Source: Punctularia strigosozonata HHB-11173 SS5
Lineage: Eukaryota; Basidiomycota; Agaricomycetes; Corticiales; Punctulariaceae
DNA: 64,000 bases
Assembly: GCF_000264995.1 (NCBI RefSeq)
Contig: NW_006767438.1
Location: 603,989 to 667,988, forward strand
Direction of reading: 5' to 3'
Positions 22,237-31,875 of the stretch are shown here, in pieces. The first letter of the stretch is position 1, and each line of letters opens with the position of its first letter. The position numbers were made by a program, and so were the translations under genes. Under the pieces are notes generated by a model. It was not told where the DNA came from. It saw only the letters and a program-made list of their open reading frames with translations, and made no database searches.

Positions 22237-22461
22237 ATGCGGGCTGGCGCCGCCATCAACCTCGCTGCTATCATCGTGCCAATGATAGTCGCCTCTGGTG
22301 CTGCAGCATATCCTAGTCCGAACCTCGGCGCGCTGCTTCCCATACCTCTCGAGGAGGGCCCGGCGGCGCGGATGATGTCCCGTTCCAAGTGCTGTCAGAG
22401 CGTTTGCACACCGCAGCAGGTCATCAGCTTCAATCCGCCGACGAAATGCTCTTGCTGCTGA
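22237..22461 (+). CDS. Small secreted cysteine-rich peptide 2 (CC-C-C-CC)
   Basis: A 74-residue intronless frame. The signal peptide MRAGAAINLAAIIVPMIVAS is likely cut after the Ala triplet at 22-24. The mature part is about 50 residues: a Pro/Leu-rich, cysteine-free stretch, then six cysteines as CC-x3-C-x13-C-x-CC (KCCQSVC ... KCSCC) at the very end. No other cysteine is present. The spacing is the same as in peptides 1 and 3 except for the middle loop. The Pro-rich stretch could be a propeptide, but no dibasic Kex2 site is evident (only SRSK before the first Cys). Confidence 0.75.
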   Translation: MRAGAAINLAAIIVPMIVASGAAAYPSPNLGALLPIPLEEGPAARMMSRSKCCQSVCTPQQVISFNPPTKCSCC

Positions 22462-23078
22462 CGTCGCTTGTGAGATCGGGCTGGTTTCCATATCGTGAGT
22501 GTACGACGCATTTCTGAGGCTTTCGGCTGAGTTGAGGGGTATTAGATCGGCTCCTCGAGCGGGGGTCATACCGGCGACGTTGCGGGCGACTTTGACGGTT
22601 TCTCCAAAATCACACCGCTCTTACACGTCAAACACGATCGTGCTGGGAGCACTCGAGTGCCTGCGTGCGGGGTAATGAGGGAAGGGCGCCGATCTTGTAT
22701 ATCACAGAGAGAATCGTCCCTGGCGAACAGCGCACGGTGGGCAGCTGTCTTCCTCACCGCGCATCAGTCGTGTACGAACGGAGGACTCGCGCTCCCATAC
22801 TATCACCATCGGTTTTTTTTGCTTTCTGTTCTTTGACCAGCTATCTTTCTATCTTCGTACAAGCGTAGAACTATCTCTCATCCGGCAACCTTGCATGTCG
22901 ATGAACATAACCCACTAGTTCGTGCTTATCCAACACGGTCTTGCGCAAGAATACTGTTTGGGTATATATATATACCGCCGTGTGCGCACATACGCAGAAT
23001 GTACAACACACAGCAATAGAAGAACCTGATATATAACCCCATCCCTTACTCCCTGTTAACAGCGTCCCATTTACCTCC
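22462..23078. promoter_or_regulatory. Intergenic region with TATA boxes for peptide 3
   Basis: A long TATATATATATA run lies at about 22963-22974, about 105 bp before the ATG of peptide 3, and a second ATATATAA at about 23029-23036. The first is the better placed core promoter. No gene is recognised in the rest. Confidence 0.5.
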
Positions 23079-23249
23079 ATGCGCGCGCCTACAATGCACT
23101 TCTCACTAAGCCAAGCCGTCACCGTCTTATTCTTTCTATTATCAGCATCCACCGCTGCACACGCGCAAGGGAGACCTCCCGTCGACTGCTGTCAAGAGGA
23201 GTGCGGGGGCGTGTTGGATCCTGGAGAGCGTTCGTGCTCATGCTGTTGA
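23079..23249 (+). CDS. Small secreted cysteine-rich peptide 3 (CC-C-C-CC)
   Basis: A 56-residue intronless frame, too short for a usual length cut-off. Two in-frame ATGs (23079 and 23094) precede a strong signal peptide (HFSLSQAVTVLFFLLSASTA) with likely cleavage after AHA at residue 29. The mature peptide is about 27 residues, QGRPPVDCC onward, with six cysteines as CC-x3-C-x10-C-x-CC, ending in CSCC at the stop (23247-23249). It is the most compact of the three and nearly all framework. Up to three disulfide bonds are possible. The pattern and the strong TATA-containing upstream region argue for a real gene. Confidence 0.75.
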   Translation: MRAPTMHFSLSQAVTVLFFLLSASTAAHAQGRPPVDCCQEECGGVLDPGERSCSCC

Positions 23250-23929
23250 TGAGGTAAGGTGTTCTCCCGATTCTCCCGATCGTCAGATCACAATGAGACT
23301 AGGCTCGTTCACAAGCGGTGAGCAGCGCGTGCATCCAGAGCGGGCAAATCCGTAATGGCCTTGAGCCAGTAGTATTCGCTCCCTGGAACAATTAATCAGC
23401 GCGGATGCACGTCCGATGTACACGATATGGAGTGTAATACTATTTTCCCACCGCATTCCGTTCGATACCAGTGGATCGCGCTTCGCCCACCTACCACGTA
23501 ATGCGAATAGAGTCACGAAGTGTTCCTATACACCAGCGCTATCATTAGTGCTCCGCCTTGTGATACCAACAATGAATTGTTTACATTCAGCGATTGATTA
23601 TAACATGAACCGCCAATTGCCTGGGTCCTTCGGTGTTGAATATCATGTTCATGGAAGGCACGCCCCAGCTATTGAGAGACGTACTCGGGTCTAAACCATG
23701 TTCTCGGAAATCGACTATTGGCGAGGTACCGCCCTCCCAAATCCGTAAGAGGATTGATATCGTCACATCATGGTTCACTATTGGTAGGAAGCATGGCGGT
23801 TCAGCTATAATTTGGAACCCAGCACTAGATTTGTGCGCGAGCTCCTCTGTCGCCTTCCTCTTACGCACGCAACACGTGAATAATGCTCCGTTGGTTCAAG
23901 CCCTATCGAGTACACAATCCGGAAATTGG
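23250..23929. other. No gene recognised
   Basis: A 93-codon minus frame (23587-23868) lies just downstream of the gene at 23930-24442 but shows no similarity to it or to any family I know. Confidence 0.35.
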
Positions 23930-24442
23930 TCACTCCGTCGTCTGGGTGGGTCGGACCTTGCTCGCCCACTGAAGATAGGAGTATACTCCCAGCACCACCG
24001 TGCTCAGCATCGTCTGCAGGCGCTGTGGGGCATCGGGTCCGTCGTGGCTGCACAGGGCAAAGTCATTGGTCGCCTCGCGGCCTATATCAGCGATGATTGT
24101 CGAGAGGGTCCTCTCGTAAGTCCAGGAGAGCCCTTCGGGATTGAGATCGTCGAGTACCTGCCACAACGGAGCTATGTCGCTAACGAGCGCATGCCATACG
24201 TTGAGTTTGCCTATCGCTTCCGGTGACAGATATTCGTCGGGGTGGTCCCGACACCAGGTAGCTTGCCTGACCAGCGCGGAGTAACAGTGTTTCCAAGCGG
24301 GCACCATCTGTTTAGAAACGATGAAACGGTTGAACGCCGTATTGAAGCGGATAGAGCAATCCCGGCCTACCGCCTCGGTCCGAGGTTCATTCTCAATGCT
24401 ATGCACGACGCTCATCATGTACTCTTCAATATTGACCGCCAT
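23930..24442 (-). CDS. Unknown protein, tandem paralogue 2
   Basis: A 170-residue frame starting MAVNIEEYMMS. It is predicted soluble and helical, rich in Trp and Ala. LNVWHALVSDIAPLWQVLDD, TLSTIIADIGREA and VLGVYSYLQW line up with WNALAGRDEPPWRRV, TLLSLVAREAYVLS and THSFLLWHR in the neighbour at 24463-25052, so the two are tandem paralogues lying head to tail 20 bp apart. An additional short 5' exon, as in the neighbour, is possible but not found. I do not recognise the family. Confidence 0.6.
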   Translation of the reverse strand: MAVNIEEYMMSVVHSIENEPRTEAVGRDCSIRFNTAFNRFIVSKQMVPAWKHCYSALVRQATWCRDHPDEYLSPEAIGKLNVWHALVSDIAPLWQVLDDLNPEGLSWTYERTLSTIIADIGREATNDFALCSHDGPDAPQRLQTMLSTVVLGVYSYLQWASKVRPTQTTE

Positions 24443-24462
24443 CCTAAGTCTCTAAATGACAG

Positions 24463-25052
24463 TCAATGCAAGGAGGACCTGCAAAACGTGAGAATTCGGA
24501 CCAACTCGAAACCCTGTCGGCTGCCTGTCATCGGTAACGCATGCCGGGTGATGTCAGGTTTTCGTATGCTCCGGTGCCACAGCAGGAACGAGTGTGTCGA
24601 GGCTGCGGCCACTCTGAGTGACTCTTGGATGGGGTCCTCCTCGTCGCTGTCGCGTCCATGGGTCACGGAGAGCACGTAGGCCTCGCGTGCGACCAGACTC
24701 AGAAGTGTGTCGCGATTCACGGCCACACGTCGCCAAGGGGGTTCATCGCGACCCGCCAAAGCATTCCATGCAGCAGCGAGCCCCACCACCTCCGGGTCAA
24801 ACTGCTGGCCTGCAGAATATGGCGGCATGCACGCTTCGTAGGCAGCAACATGCGCTCGGGCGTAGGCGTCGTCCCAAGGTCGCTGTCGGCATCGGTTCAG
24901 AGCAGGGTTCGACTTGGGGACCATTTAGGGACACAACGCACCGTTTCCTCGCGGCCTAGAGCCAGGTCTTGGAGAAACTCGTAAAAAGCTGCCTCAGACT
25001 CTACGCCGTGACCAGTTTCCGTCACATAGTCTGGAGGGTCGTAATCATCCAT
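24463..25052 (-). CDS. Unknown protein, tandem paralogue 1
   Basis: Two exons: 25052-24942 and 24882-24463 (111+420 nt, 176 residues), joined in phase 0 by a 59-bp GT-AG intron. It starts MDDYDPPDYVTETG, has an acidic N-terminus (FYEFLQDLALGREET) and then a helical region with WNALAGRDEPPWRRV. No signal peptide, membrane segment or known motif is seen. It shares its central 90 residues with the neighbour downstream at 23930-24442. The close spacing suggests a recent tandem duplication followed by strong divergence. Confidence 0.65.
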
Positions 25053-26108
25053 AGCGGTGGAAGATCAGCCTTCCGAGAGAGAGACGATAACTTGAGGCCC
25101 ACAACTTGAATGGCCTGTGGCTCAAGGATCGCACGGAAAACAAAGGAACCCGCGCGTGTTGTGATATTTGTGATTGAAGCTGCTCAAAGCTATGGCATGG
25201 AGGGAAAGAGGGGCTGTCCACCTGATACCAAAGCACGACGACTCGTTCGGGTGAACAATGAGGCTTCGGGTACAGCCGTCCATGCTCCGGGAGTTATTAC
25301 TCGGTATATCGGGAGCCATGGGAAGGCAAAGGGTGCGTGCAAGATCCGATGTCGTTGGGTAAAAAGACGAGTTGCGACGAAATTGGCAGAGGGCATTAGA
25401 CATCGAACGTTATCCCGGTTGAGACGCATCTTGAGTGGGCTCGGACGCGAACAAAACCGGATGTGCATCAACAGGACCAGATCGCACAGCTGCTCGTATA
25501 ACCGCTGGAGAGCTGAAGCCCAGGCGTCAAACGGTCAATTCGAGTCAGGTCTTCGTCGTTTAGCAACACAGAGCTGTCAAAAGACCGTATGGGTAGCTAG
25601 GTAAATGTATGCAGCCAGCGGTCCGGACATATGATAGAGTGCCTTGGCAAAGCACGAACGTACGAAACCGAACACAGTGTAACAGTCGGAAATTGCCGAG
25701 ATAGGACAACGCCGGGGTTCTCCATAGTAACCGCACTGAGTCAAGGGAAATAGCCAGCTGGCGCCCACATGGCAAATTGTAAGTACCGAAAGGAGCGCCC
25801 CGCTTTCTGCTTACCATCCAGGCATCACGCGACGCGACATATGAGAAAAAAATGGCATTGTAGGGAGACCCGCTAGAGATACAGCCTGATAAAGGTCACT
25901 CCATGACCTTGCGTGCTACTAATACATCACAATTCATCGCTCGATGACCCAGAAAAGCCCTTGACTGGATGAAGGAGGAGAGGGCACACCAAAAGCCAGA
26001 CGACGTAGTCGTCGTTGTTCAACAAGGGTATGACAGGGAAGCACGGGGTAACATCCACGTCGCGGTAGATCGAACTGGGGCGAAGTGAAGGACGAACCGA
26101 TACCGGGA
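25053..26108. other. No gene recognised
   Basis: A 164-codon plus frame (25110-25604) and opposing minus frames have no recognisable domain. This is the shared upstream side of two minus-strand genes on the left and the 3' side of the CBM19-like gene on the right. Confidence 0.35.
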
Positions 26109-27469
26109 TCAGGTGGTACCAGTAAGACCCCCCGTTGCACCCGTCGCAGCGATACGCGCCTCGGCATCGCTCTGCGAGTCGCACGTGAGGCTCGTACCGG
26201 CCTTGTTCACGAGCGGGAGCGCGAAGCATGACGTGCCTGCCGCGCACTGCGACACCGTCCACGTGCCGCCGACGCACTGCGCGAACGAGCCGGAGACGCA
26301 AGCTTGCTCGCCGTCTGTTGATAGGCGCTCAGCGTCAGCAAACAAAACTTATTCAAACGCGAAAGCGGGACGTACCGGAGCAGGAATCGCTCGAGGTCAG
26401 CGAGGCGAACTTGGCATTGAGCGCCTGGGCGTCCTTGCCATTCTGGAGGTGGAAGTCGGAAGAGCTAGAGCTCGCACTCGCACTCGCGGAGGTAGTCGCG
26501 GCCGGAGCTGCTAATGATGCTGCCACGTCCGCATCCGCGTTGGTGTCAGCGGAAGTCGCGGTAGCGCTAGATGACGAGGCCGAGCCGGAGCCCGTCAAGC
26601 CGCCCGTTGCGCCGGTGGCTGCGATCCGCGTCTCCGCGTCGGATTGTGTGTCGCAAGTGACGCTCGTGCCGGCCTTGTTCACGAGCGGGAGTGCGACGCA
26701 GGTGAGCCCGCCGGAACACGGGGAGAGGGTCCACTTTCCCGCGACGCACTGCGCGAACGAGCCGGAAACGCATGCCTGGTCACCATCTGTAACGAGAGTG
26801 AAATGAAAATGAGAGGTGAGCGGGTCGGAGCGTTGAGAGCGGACGCACCTGAGCAAGCGTCGGTCGAGGCGAGCGTCGTGAACTTGGCATTGAGGGTTTG
26901 TGCGTCCAGTCCGTTCTGGAGGTGGAAGTCGGAGGAGGTCGAGCTGGCGGAGGCGGAGGATGCGGGGGCGGCTGCCGCCGTGGTGGCCACTGCTGCTGCG
27001 TTGGCGGCCGCGCTGGTTGGCGCCGGAGACGAAGATGCACCGGAGCCGAAGCCGGTCAAGCCGCCCGTCGCCCCTGTGGCCGCAATGCGGGTCTCGGCAT
27101 CGGCTTGCGTGTCGCATGTAATGCTTGTGCCGGCTTTGTTAACGAGGGGCAGAGCGACGCAGGTGGTCCCGCCAGTGCACGGGGTAAGAGCCCATGCGCC
27201 GGTGACACATTGCGCGAAGGAGCCGGAGACGCACGCTTCCTCGCCATCTAGGGCGCAGCAATGCGTGAGACCGGGACGCATACGAACGTGGGTGAACCAA
27301 ACGCACCTGTGCACGAGTCCGTTGATGCAAGCGAGGTGAACTTTGCATTCAGGGCTTGAGCATCTATCCCGTTCTGCAGGTGGAAGTCCGAGGCGCTCGC
27401 AACAGGAACCGGAGCCGCGTTGACAATCGAAGAGGCCCCGATGAGGGCGATCACAAGAGATGAAAACAT
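26109..27469 (-). CDS. Secreted protein with three CBM19-like (chitin-binding) modules
   Basis: Four exons: 27469-27307, 27247-26849, 26786-26376 and 26314-26109 (1179 nt, 392 residues). A signal peptide (MFSSLVIALIGASSIVNA) is followed by three copies of one module: DFHLQNGxDAQALNAKF, then DSCTG-DGExACVSGSFAQCV, a Cys-Trp stretch, ALPLVNKAGTSITC and AETRIAATGATGGLTG. Ser/Ala/Thr-rich linkers separate the modules. The cysteine pattern and the CVSGSFAQCV...CFALPLVN signature match carbohydrate-binding module family 19, which binds chitin. No catalytic domain is present, so it may mask or bind chitin in the wall or outside the cell. Each module is split by a phase-1 intron at the same place (between CxG and DGE). 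Confidence 0.85.
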
Positions 27470-28510
27470 TGCTGTGAGATGGAGTGTCGCTGGTTTAATA
27501 TCGCGGAAGGTGTAGTGGCAGGCCGAAGCGAAGGATCGTCGATGAAATGAGGGCACAGGCTAGCTGAAGCAATGAACGTGTAATCGTCTGCGCGCAGCGC
27601 ACTGGGCAGGCTGGACCGAGAGCGGGGGAGAAAGGATGGAAGGAATGCTCATCTCCGTTCGGCCTTCTGAGACTTATGAGACGGAGGACGGCGCACGTGG
27701 TGGTGGTGGTTCGAATGGAAGCCTGAGCTCCGATTCCGACAAAGACGAGTATTCTTGGTGGCTACTCACGCATGGTCGGTGCACGCTCGGCATTGTTCCA
27801 TATTTTGATGTTACATTGTGTGTAGTTCTACAGCGAGTCTTCATCGGCGTAGTTGCATGCCCAGAACTCCAGGACTCAGCCATTGAACTTGCTCCCACAT
27901 CGGCTGCGCGTTATTAGTAGGACTGGATGCTGGATATCGAGCCAACACGACAACAGGGTCGCCACTACCCTGGCAACGAACGATGCGCTGTGGTGTCAAC
28001 TCACACCCAGGAGGCCGCAAAGTATTCACGGAGGGCTTGAAGGTATCCGGTGCTATGAGCTGATACATAGCCCACACCATGTCCGCGAGGCATTCTGGCG
28101 AGTAGGAGACGTCCGAGTAAGCCATCATATCGAAGGTCAGCGTGCAAGTCAATCGTCGTCAAGTTTGAGAACATCGAACCTTCTCAAGTTAACGCGCATG
28201 TTGCGGACCCTTGCTTCGATAACCGGGACCCCACCCGAACCCATCCTCATGAAGTGGTATACAGGCTTACAGCGCACGGACGTTCTACATAAGCCAGGCC
28301 ATGACGCGGCGCGGTTCGATATGCTATCTCTACGATAATTATGGTATAGATCGAATGTATGTACACCTCTGCCGACAGAGGACGTCCAGGACTTAGAATA
28401 GTGATAAATAAGGTCACTCCGATAGCACACGAGCCTATCGACAACGAAGTGAGTATCTGTTACGCAAGCTATTATATGAGCAGCACGGACTCATCCTGGT
28501 AGTCCATTAT
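27470..28510. other. No confident gene
   Basis: Minus-strand frames at 27841-28152 and 28149-28444 are open but unrecognised. A VVDRLVCY stretch near 28430-28460 is reminiscent of the late part of DUF6534 proteins, so a decayed membrane-protein fragment is possible. Confidence 0.3.
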
Positions 28511-29792
28511 CTATGAAATCAGAATGACTTTCTCTTTCTTGGAACCCGCGTAATTTCCTCCCGTGAGGTCCCAATCCGACTCAGCTGCAGCGAGCTCGAT
28601 GTCCATAATCTTCATGTGTCCGCCGGAGCCCGAGTCGAAGGAGATACCGCTCTCGTTGTGCCTCCGAGCCGGAAGACGAGGGGCAAGGGATTCGCGATCA
28701 GGACAATACGACTCGCGATCCTTGGCACGAGCCGAAGATTCTTCTTCGTGCTCGACAGCAGAGTTTGTCCAAACTCTGATGATGATGAAATTGAATGAGA
28801 CCCCGGCGAGTTGTACGCTCTATTCACAAGGTGAAGTTCTGATACCTCATGAGGTGAGAAAGAGCTTACGGTGTCGGCAAAGATGTACACGGCGTTGCTC
28901 TTGCACGACGCGAGAACCGCGGACATCATGGTGAAGACACTGTATATCCAGGCGGACTCGACCATGGCTCGTAAAGCGGATTGGATGGGGTTGCCCCCGA
29001 CGACCTGGCGCGATAGTCCGAGCCGGCGCTCTCTTCGTTGCGATAGGATGTACAGCCTCCTGATGAGCATTACTACGCATGTATCGTGAGTGAGGATGCG
29101 ATGGGTACAACAACGACGGAAGGAAAGCACATCTCACCGGTTGTGGGGAAGTTGGAGATGAACACAGCCCAAGTGAAGGTGTCGGTCCATGTCGTGACGG
29201 TAGCATTGAGCGTGTTCGGAAATCGGGCCTCAATGACCGTAAATCCGATGGTGCTGGCGGCAGCGAAAGCCCAGAGTAGGCAGGGCACGATAATGAAGCG
29301 CCAATTGCGTTCATAGACGACATAGCATCGATATATCTGGCAGAGGGGAGGAATGTCAATGCGTGCTTGGGAGACGTTGCGACGAGACACGTACGAGCAT
29401 CCCATCCCCCAGGAGCGCTGGTATTCCCATGAATAATATCTATCTCAACACGTCGGTCGCGTTCAAATCCTTTTCGGTAGAATGTCACTCACATGCACAG
29501 GGGCGATGAAGCCGGAATCCTGGAAGAAACCCGCGTCGGGACCTCCCGTACCGGCGTACAGCACTAAGCCATCGACCGCCAGCTTGAAGTGCATCAACAC
29601 GTTCAACGTCCCGCATATAAAGAGCATGAACGCCACGGTGGCGAAAGGCCATCGCACTGGTCCGGGCTTGGGTGTTCGTCTCCTCCGTACCAAAGCTCTG
29701 AACGTGAAGAAGGATGTTGCCAAGAAGACACCATAAACGATAGACTCCACGAATAAAGCGGTGATCTTGGCCTCGGCGAACGTGAATGTCAT
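28511..29792 (-). CDS. Seven-helix-type membrane protein of unknown function
   Basis: Five exons: 29792-29493, 29439-29395, 29336-29138, 29072-28870 and 28819-28511 (1056 nt, 351 residues). It starts MTFTFAEAKITALFVES and has about seven hydrophobic segments, with the family landmarks GLVLYAGTGGPDA, LLGDGMLIYRCYVVYERNW and, near the end, VSFNFIIIRV. The cytosolic C-terminus (about 85 residues) is charged and contains two acidic clusters. This pattern is common to a large mushroom-specific family with no named function. Exon 2 is only 45 nt. I chose the second Met of the open frame (29792) because it starts the conserved N-terminal helix. Confidence 0.75.
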
Positions 29793-30414
29793 TATGGTCG
29801 TGGTCCGCAAGGACTGGAGGGACTGGAATGTGGCAAGCTTAAGATGAAGGACGGGGCCGAACGCGCTAGGGGGGCGTCGCGACCGAATATTTACGCGTTT
29901 GATGGGGAGTGGAGAGATCTAGGGGGCGAGTATGCCGAAGGCAACCTCCTGACTAACGCGTACCTGTTTGGGGACACGCGAAGACGATACCTGGCGCCGT
30001 CGGAGCGCCACGAAGCACGATGAACGAATATTCAAACGACTTTGCCGTGGGTGTGAGAGCGTACCGATATCACGCTGACGACAGTGTACATCCATTCGTT
30101 GCCAAGTTCTCATCCTAGCTCGGGCTAAGCCCGTGTGTCATCGTTGGGCCGACGGTCGGTCGGTGTGAGAATGTGCGTCAATGCGTTGTATGATAAGCAG
30201 CTGCACAGTCTATGCGCGCACCGCCTTGCAGCGAGGCAGCGAGGAGATTCGCAGGATGGAGCATAGTAGATCTAGAACACTTTGCTGTTGAATATTGACA
30301 TCGAACTTGCGGCCGCGGATCAGGAAGGGGTGCTTGTTAGACGGGATGACTCTCGTTGGAAGGGAGACAGTGTGAAATGGCTTACGACGAAGGGATCGCC
30401 GGTACTTATACATG
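29793..30414. other. No gene recognised
   Basis: Presumed promoter of the membrane protein to the left. Only short frames occur. Confidence 0.4.
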
Positions 30415-30882
30415 TCAGTCGTGATAGTATTCCGCGGGCACGTCCTCAACGAAGTCGAAGTCGAGTTCAAAGAAAGGATCAGGCACAACCACCCATGTCA
30501 AGCTAAGCCCTTCCCTCTTTTCGAATTCCTCCTTGAACCGGATATCATCCTCGGTTTCCGGGATAAATCGACACGTGGAGGAAGTCGCGGTTGGGTCGCG
30601 TGCACTCCTTCGCGCAAGTAACAGGATGGAAGTTCCTGTAATTTCTTTCCCTTCGGAGTCGACACATCTATCCTGACCATTGACGCGATGAAACCTAGCC
30701 TTAGGCCAATCGGTGGGATAAAGCTTCGCGACGCGATTCATGCCCCGCTCGACCCAGACCTTCCGAATGCAATCGTATACAGATAAGTACTTGTTCGAGA
30801 TCCAGTTGTTTTTCTTGGCCCAAGCTTCAGCGTCTTCAACGCTGAGCATATAGCCAGCTAGGACTAAAACTCGTCGACCCAT
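30415..30882 (-). CDS. Unrecognised 155-residue protein
   Basis: A single frame starting MGRRVLVLAGYMLSVEDAEAW and ending FDFVEDVPAEYYHD. It is soluble, with an acidic C-terminus and WVVVPDPFFELDFDF as a hydrophobic-acidic block. There is no signal peptide. Proteins beginning MGRRxLVLAGYMLS occur as unnamed proteins in mushroom genomes, which makes a real gene likely. An upstream exon is not excluded. Confidence 0.55.
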   Translation of the reverse strand: MGRRVLVLAGYMLSVEDAEAWAKKNNWISNKYLSVYDCIRKVWVERGMNRVAKLYPTDWPKARFHRVNGQDRCVDSEGKEITGTSILLLARRSARDPTATSSTCRFIPETEDDIRFKEEFEKREGLSLTWVVVPDPFFELDFDFVEDVPAEYYHD

Positions 30883-31580
30883 TGGAGCTGGAACGCCCCC
30901 ATGTCAGTTAGTACACGAACGAACGTGGGACGAGCAAGAGCATACCTGGATGGTTACTAATAGCTGTAATAATGACGCGTCTGATGATGCTCGTTGCCGT
31001 CGTGTCTCTTTCGGCAGATGATCCAGCTGGAGGAATGTTGACGGCGATACGGGAACACCCTGTCGCGCATCTGTACGAACCAGTCACGTGCCGGTGGGGT
31101 TCTCCATATGTAATTTAGTAGCTTACAACATGTCACCGCTGAATGGCGATGTTCTTCCTAAAAAGGTGCTGCAGTAAGAAGTTCTATGCTGGACGAATGC
31201 TGCATCATCAGGAAGGGGGCTTGCAAGCCATCCAAATGGTCCGTATATCGAGGTGCGTGTTCGTCTTTTGAAGGTTGTGATGGTCGACGCTGCGCAGAGA
31301 TGGAGGCAGTTTCACCGGCGCCGGAGCTTAGAGGTAATAAGAATCTCGATGTCCCAATAAAAGTGCAGGCCAGTAGGGGTCGTTGGTCGCGGTCCTTGGG
31401 CCTTGAACCTAGCAGAGCGCGAACCGTCCAGGAGGACCCCTCTCGCTTTGCCGCTGGTTTCCGGACCCCCTGGCCAAGATGTCGCCAATTGACCGACCAG
31501 TGACGCCATCACCCTGAGCAACTCTGCAAAGGATCAATAATCGTTATCACTTTCAAATCAATCTAAGAAGCCCGAAGGCG
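30883..31580. other. No gene recognised
   Basis: Frames at 31186-31503 (plus) and 31312-31521 (minus) overlap each other and show no family resemblance. Confidence 0.35.
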
Positions 31581-31866
31581 TTCTCAGATCATCCAGTACT
31601 CCACTTCGTGATCACTTGGATCACATATGCATGAACTTCATGAGCTTCGCAGTGTTCGCAGCCGGGTTCGGTATACTTTATCAACGCTTCATGAACTATG
31701 ACTTATCATGAAGCCATCTCCCCTTCTCAGATCATCCAGTGCTCCACTTCGTGATCACTTGGATCAAATATGCATGCACTTCATGAGCTTCGCAGTGTTC
31801 GGAGCCGGGTTCAGTATACTTTATCAACACCTCACGAATAAGGACTTATCATGAAGCCATCTCCCC
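31581..31866. repeat. Tandem duplication of a ~143-bp promoter block
   Basis: Two direct copies, about 31581-31723 and 31724-31866, both starting TTCTCAGATCATCCAGT and ending CATGAAGCCATCTCCCC. They differ at only about a dozen positions. The second copy ends 10 bp before the ATG at 31876, so the 5' region of the DUF6533 gene is doubled. Confidence 0.85.
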
Positions 31867-31875
31867 TTCTCCCCA

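Noticed and set aside
25110-25604. A 164-codon plus frame between gene pairs
   Set aside because: Basic, low similarity to anything known, no splice or promoter support; left as unassigned.
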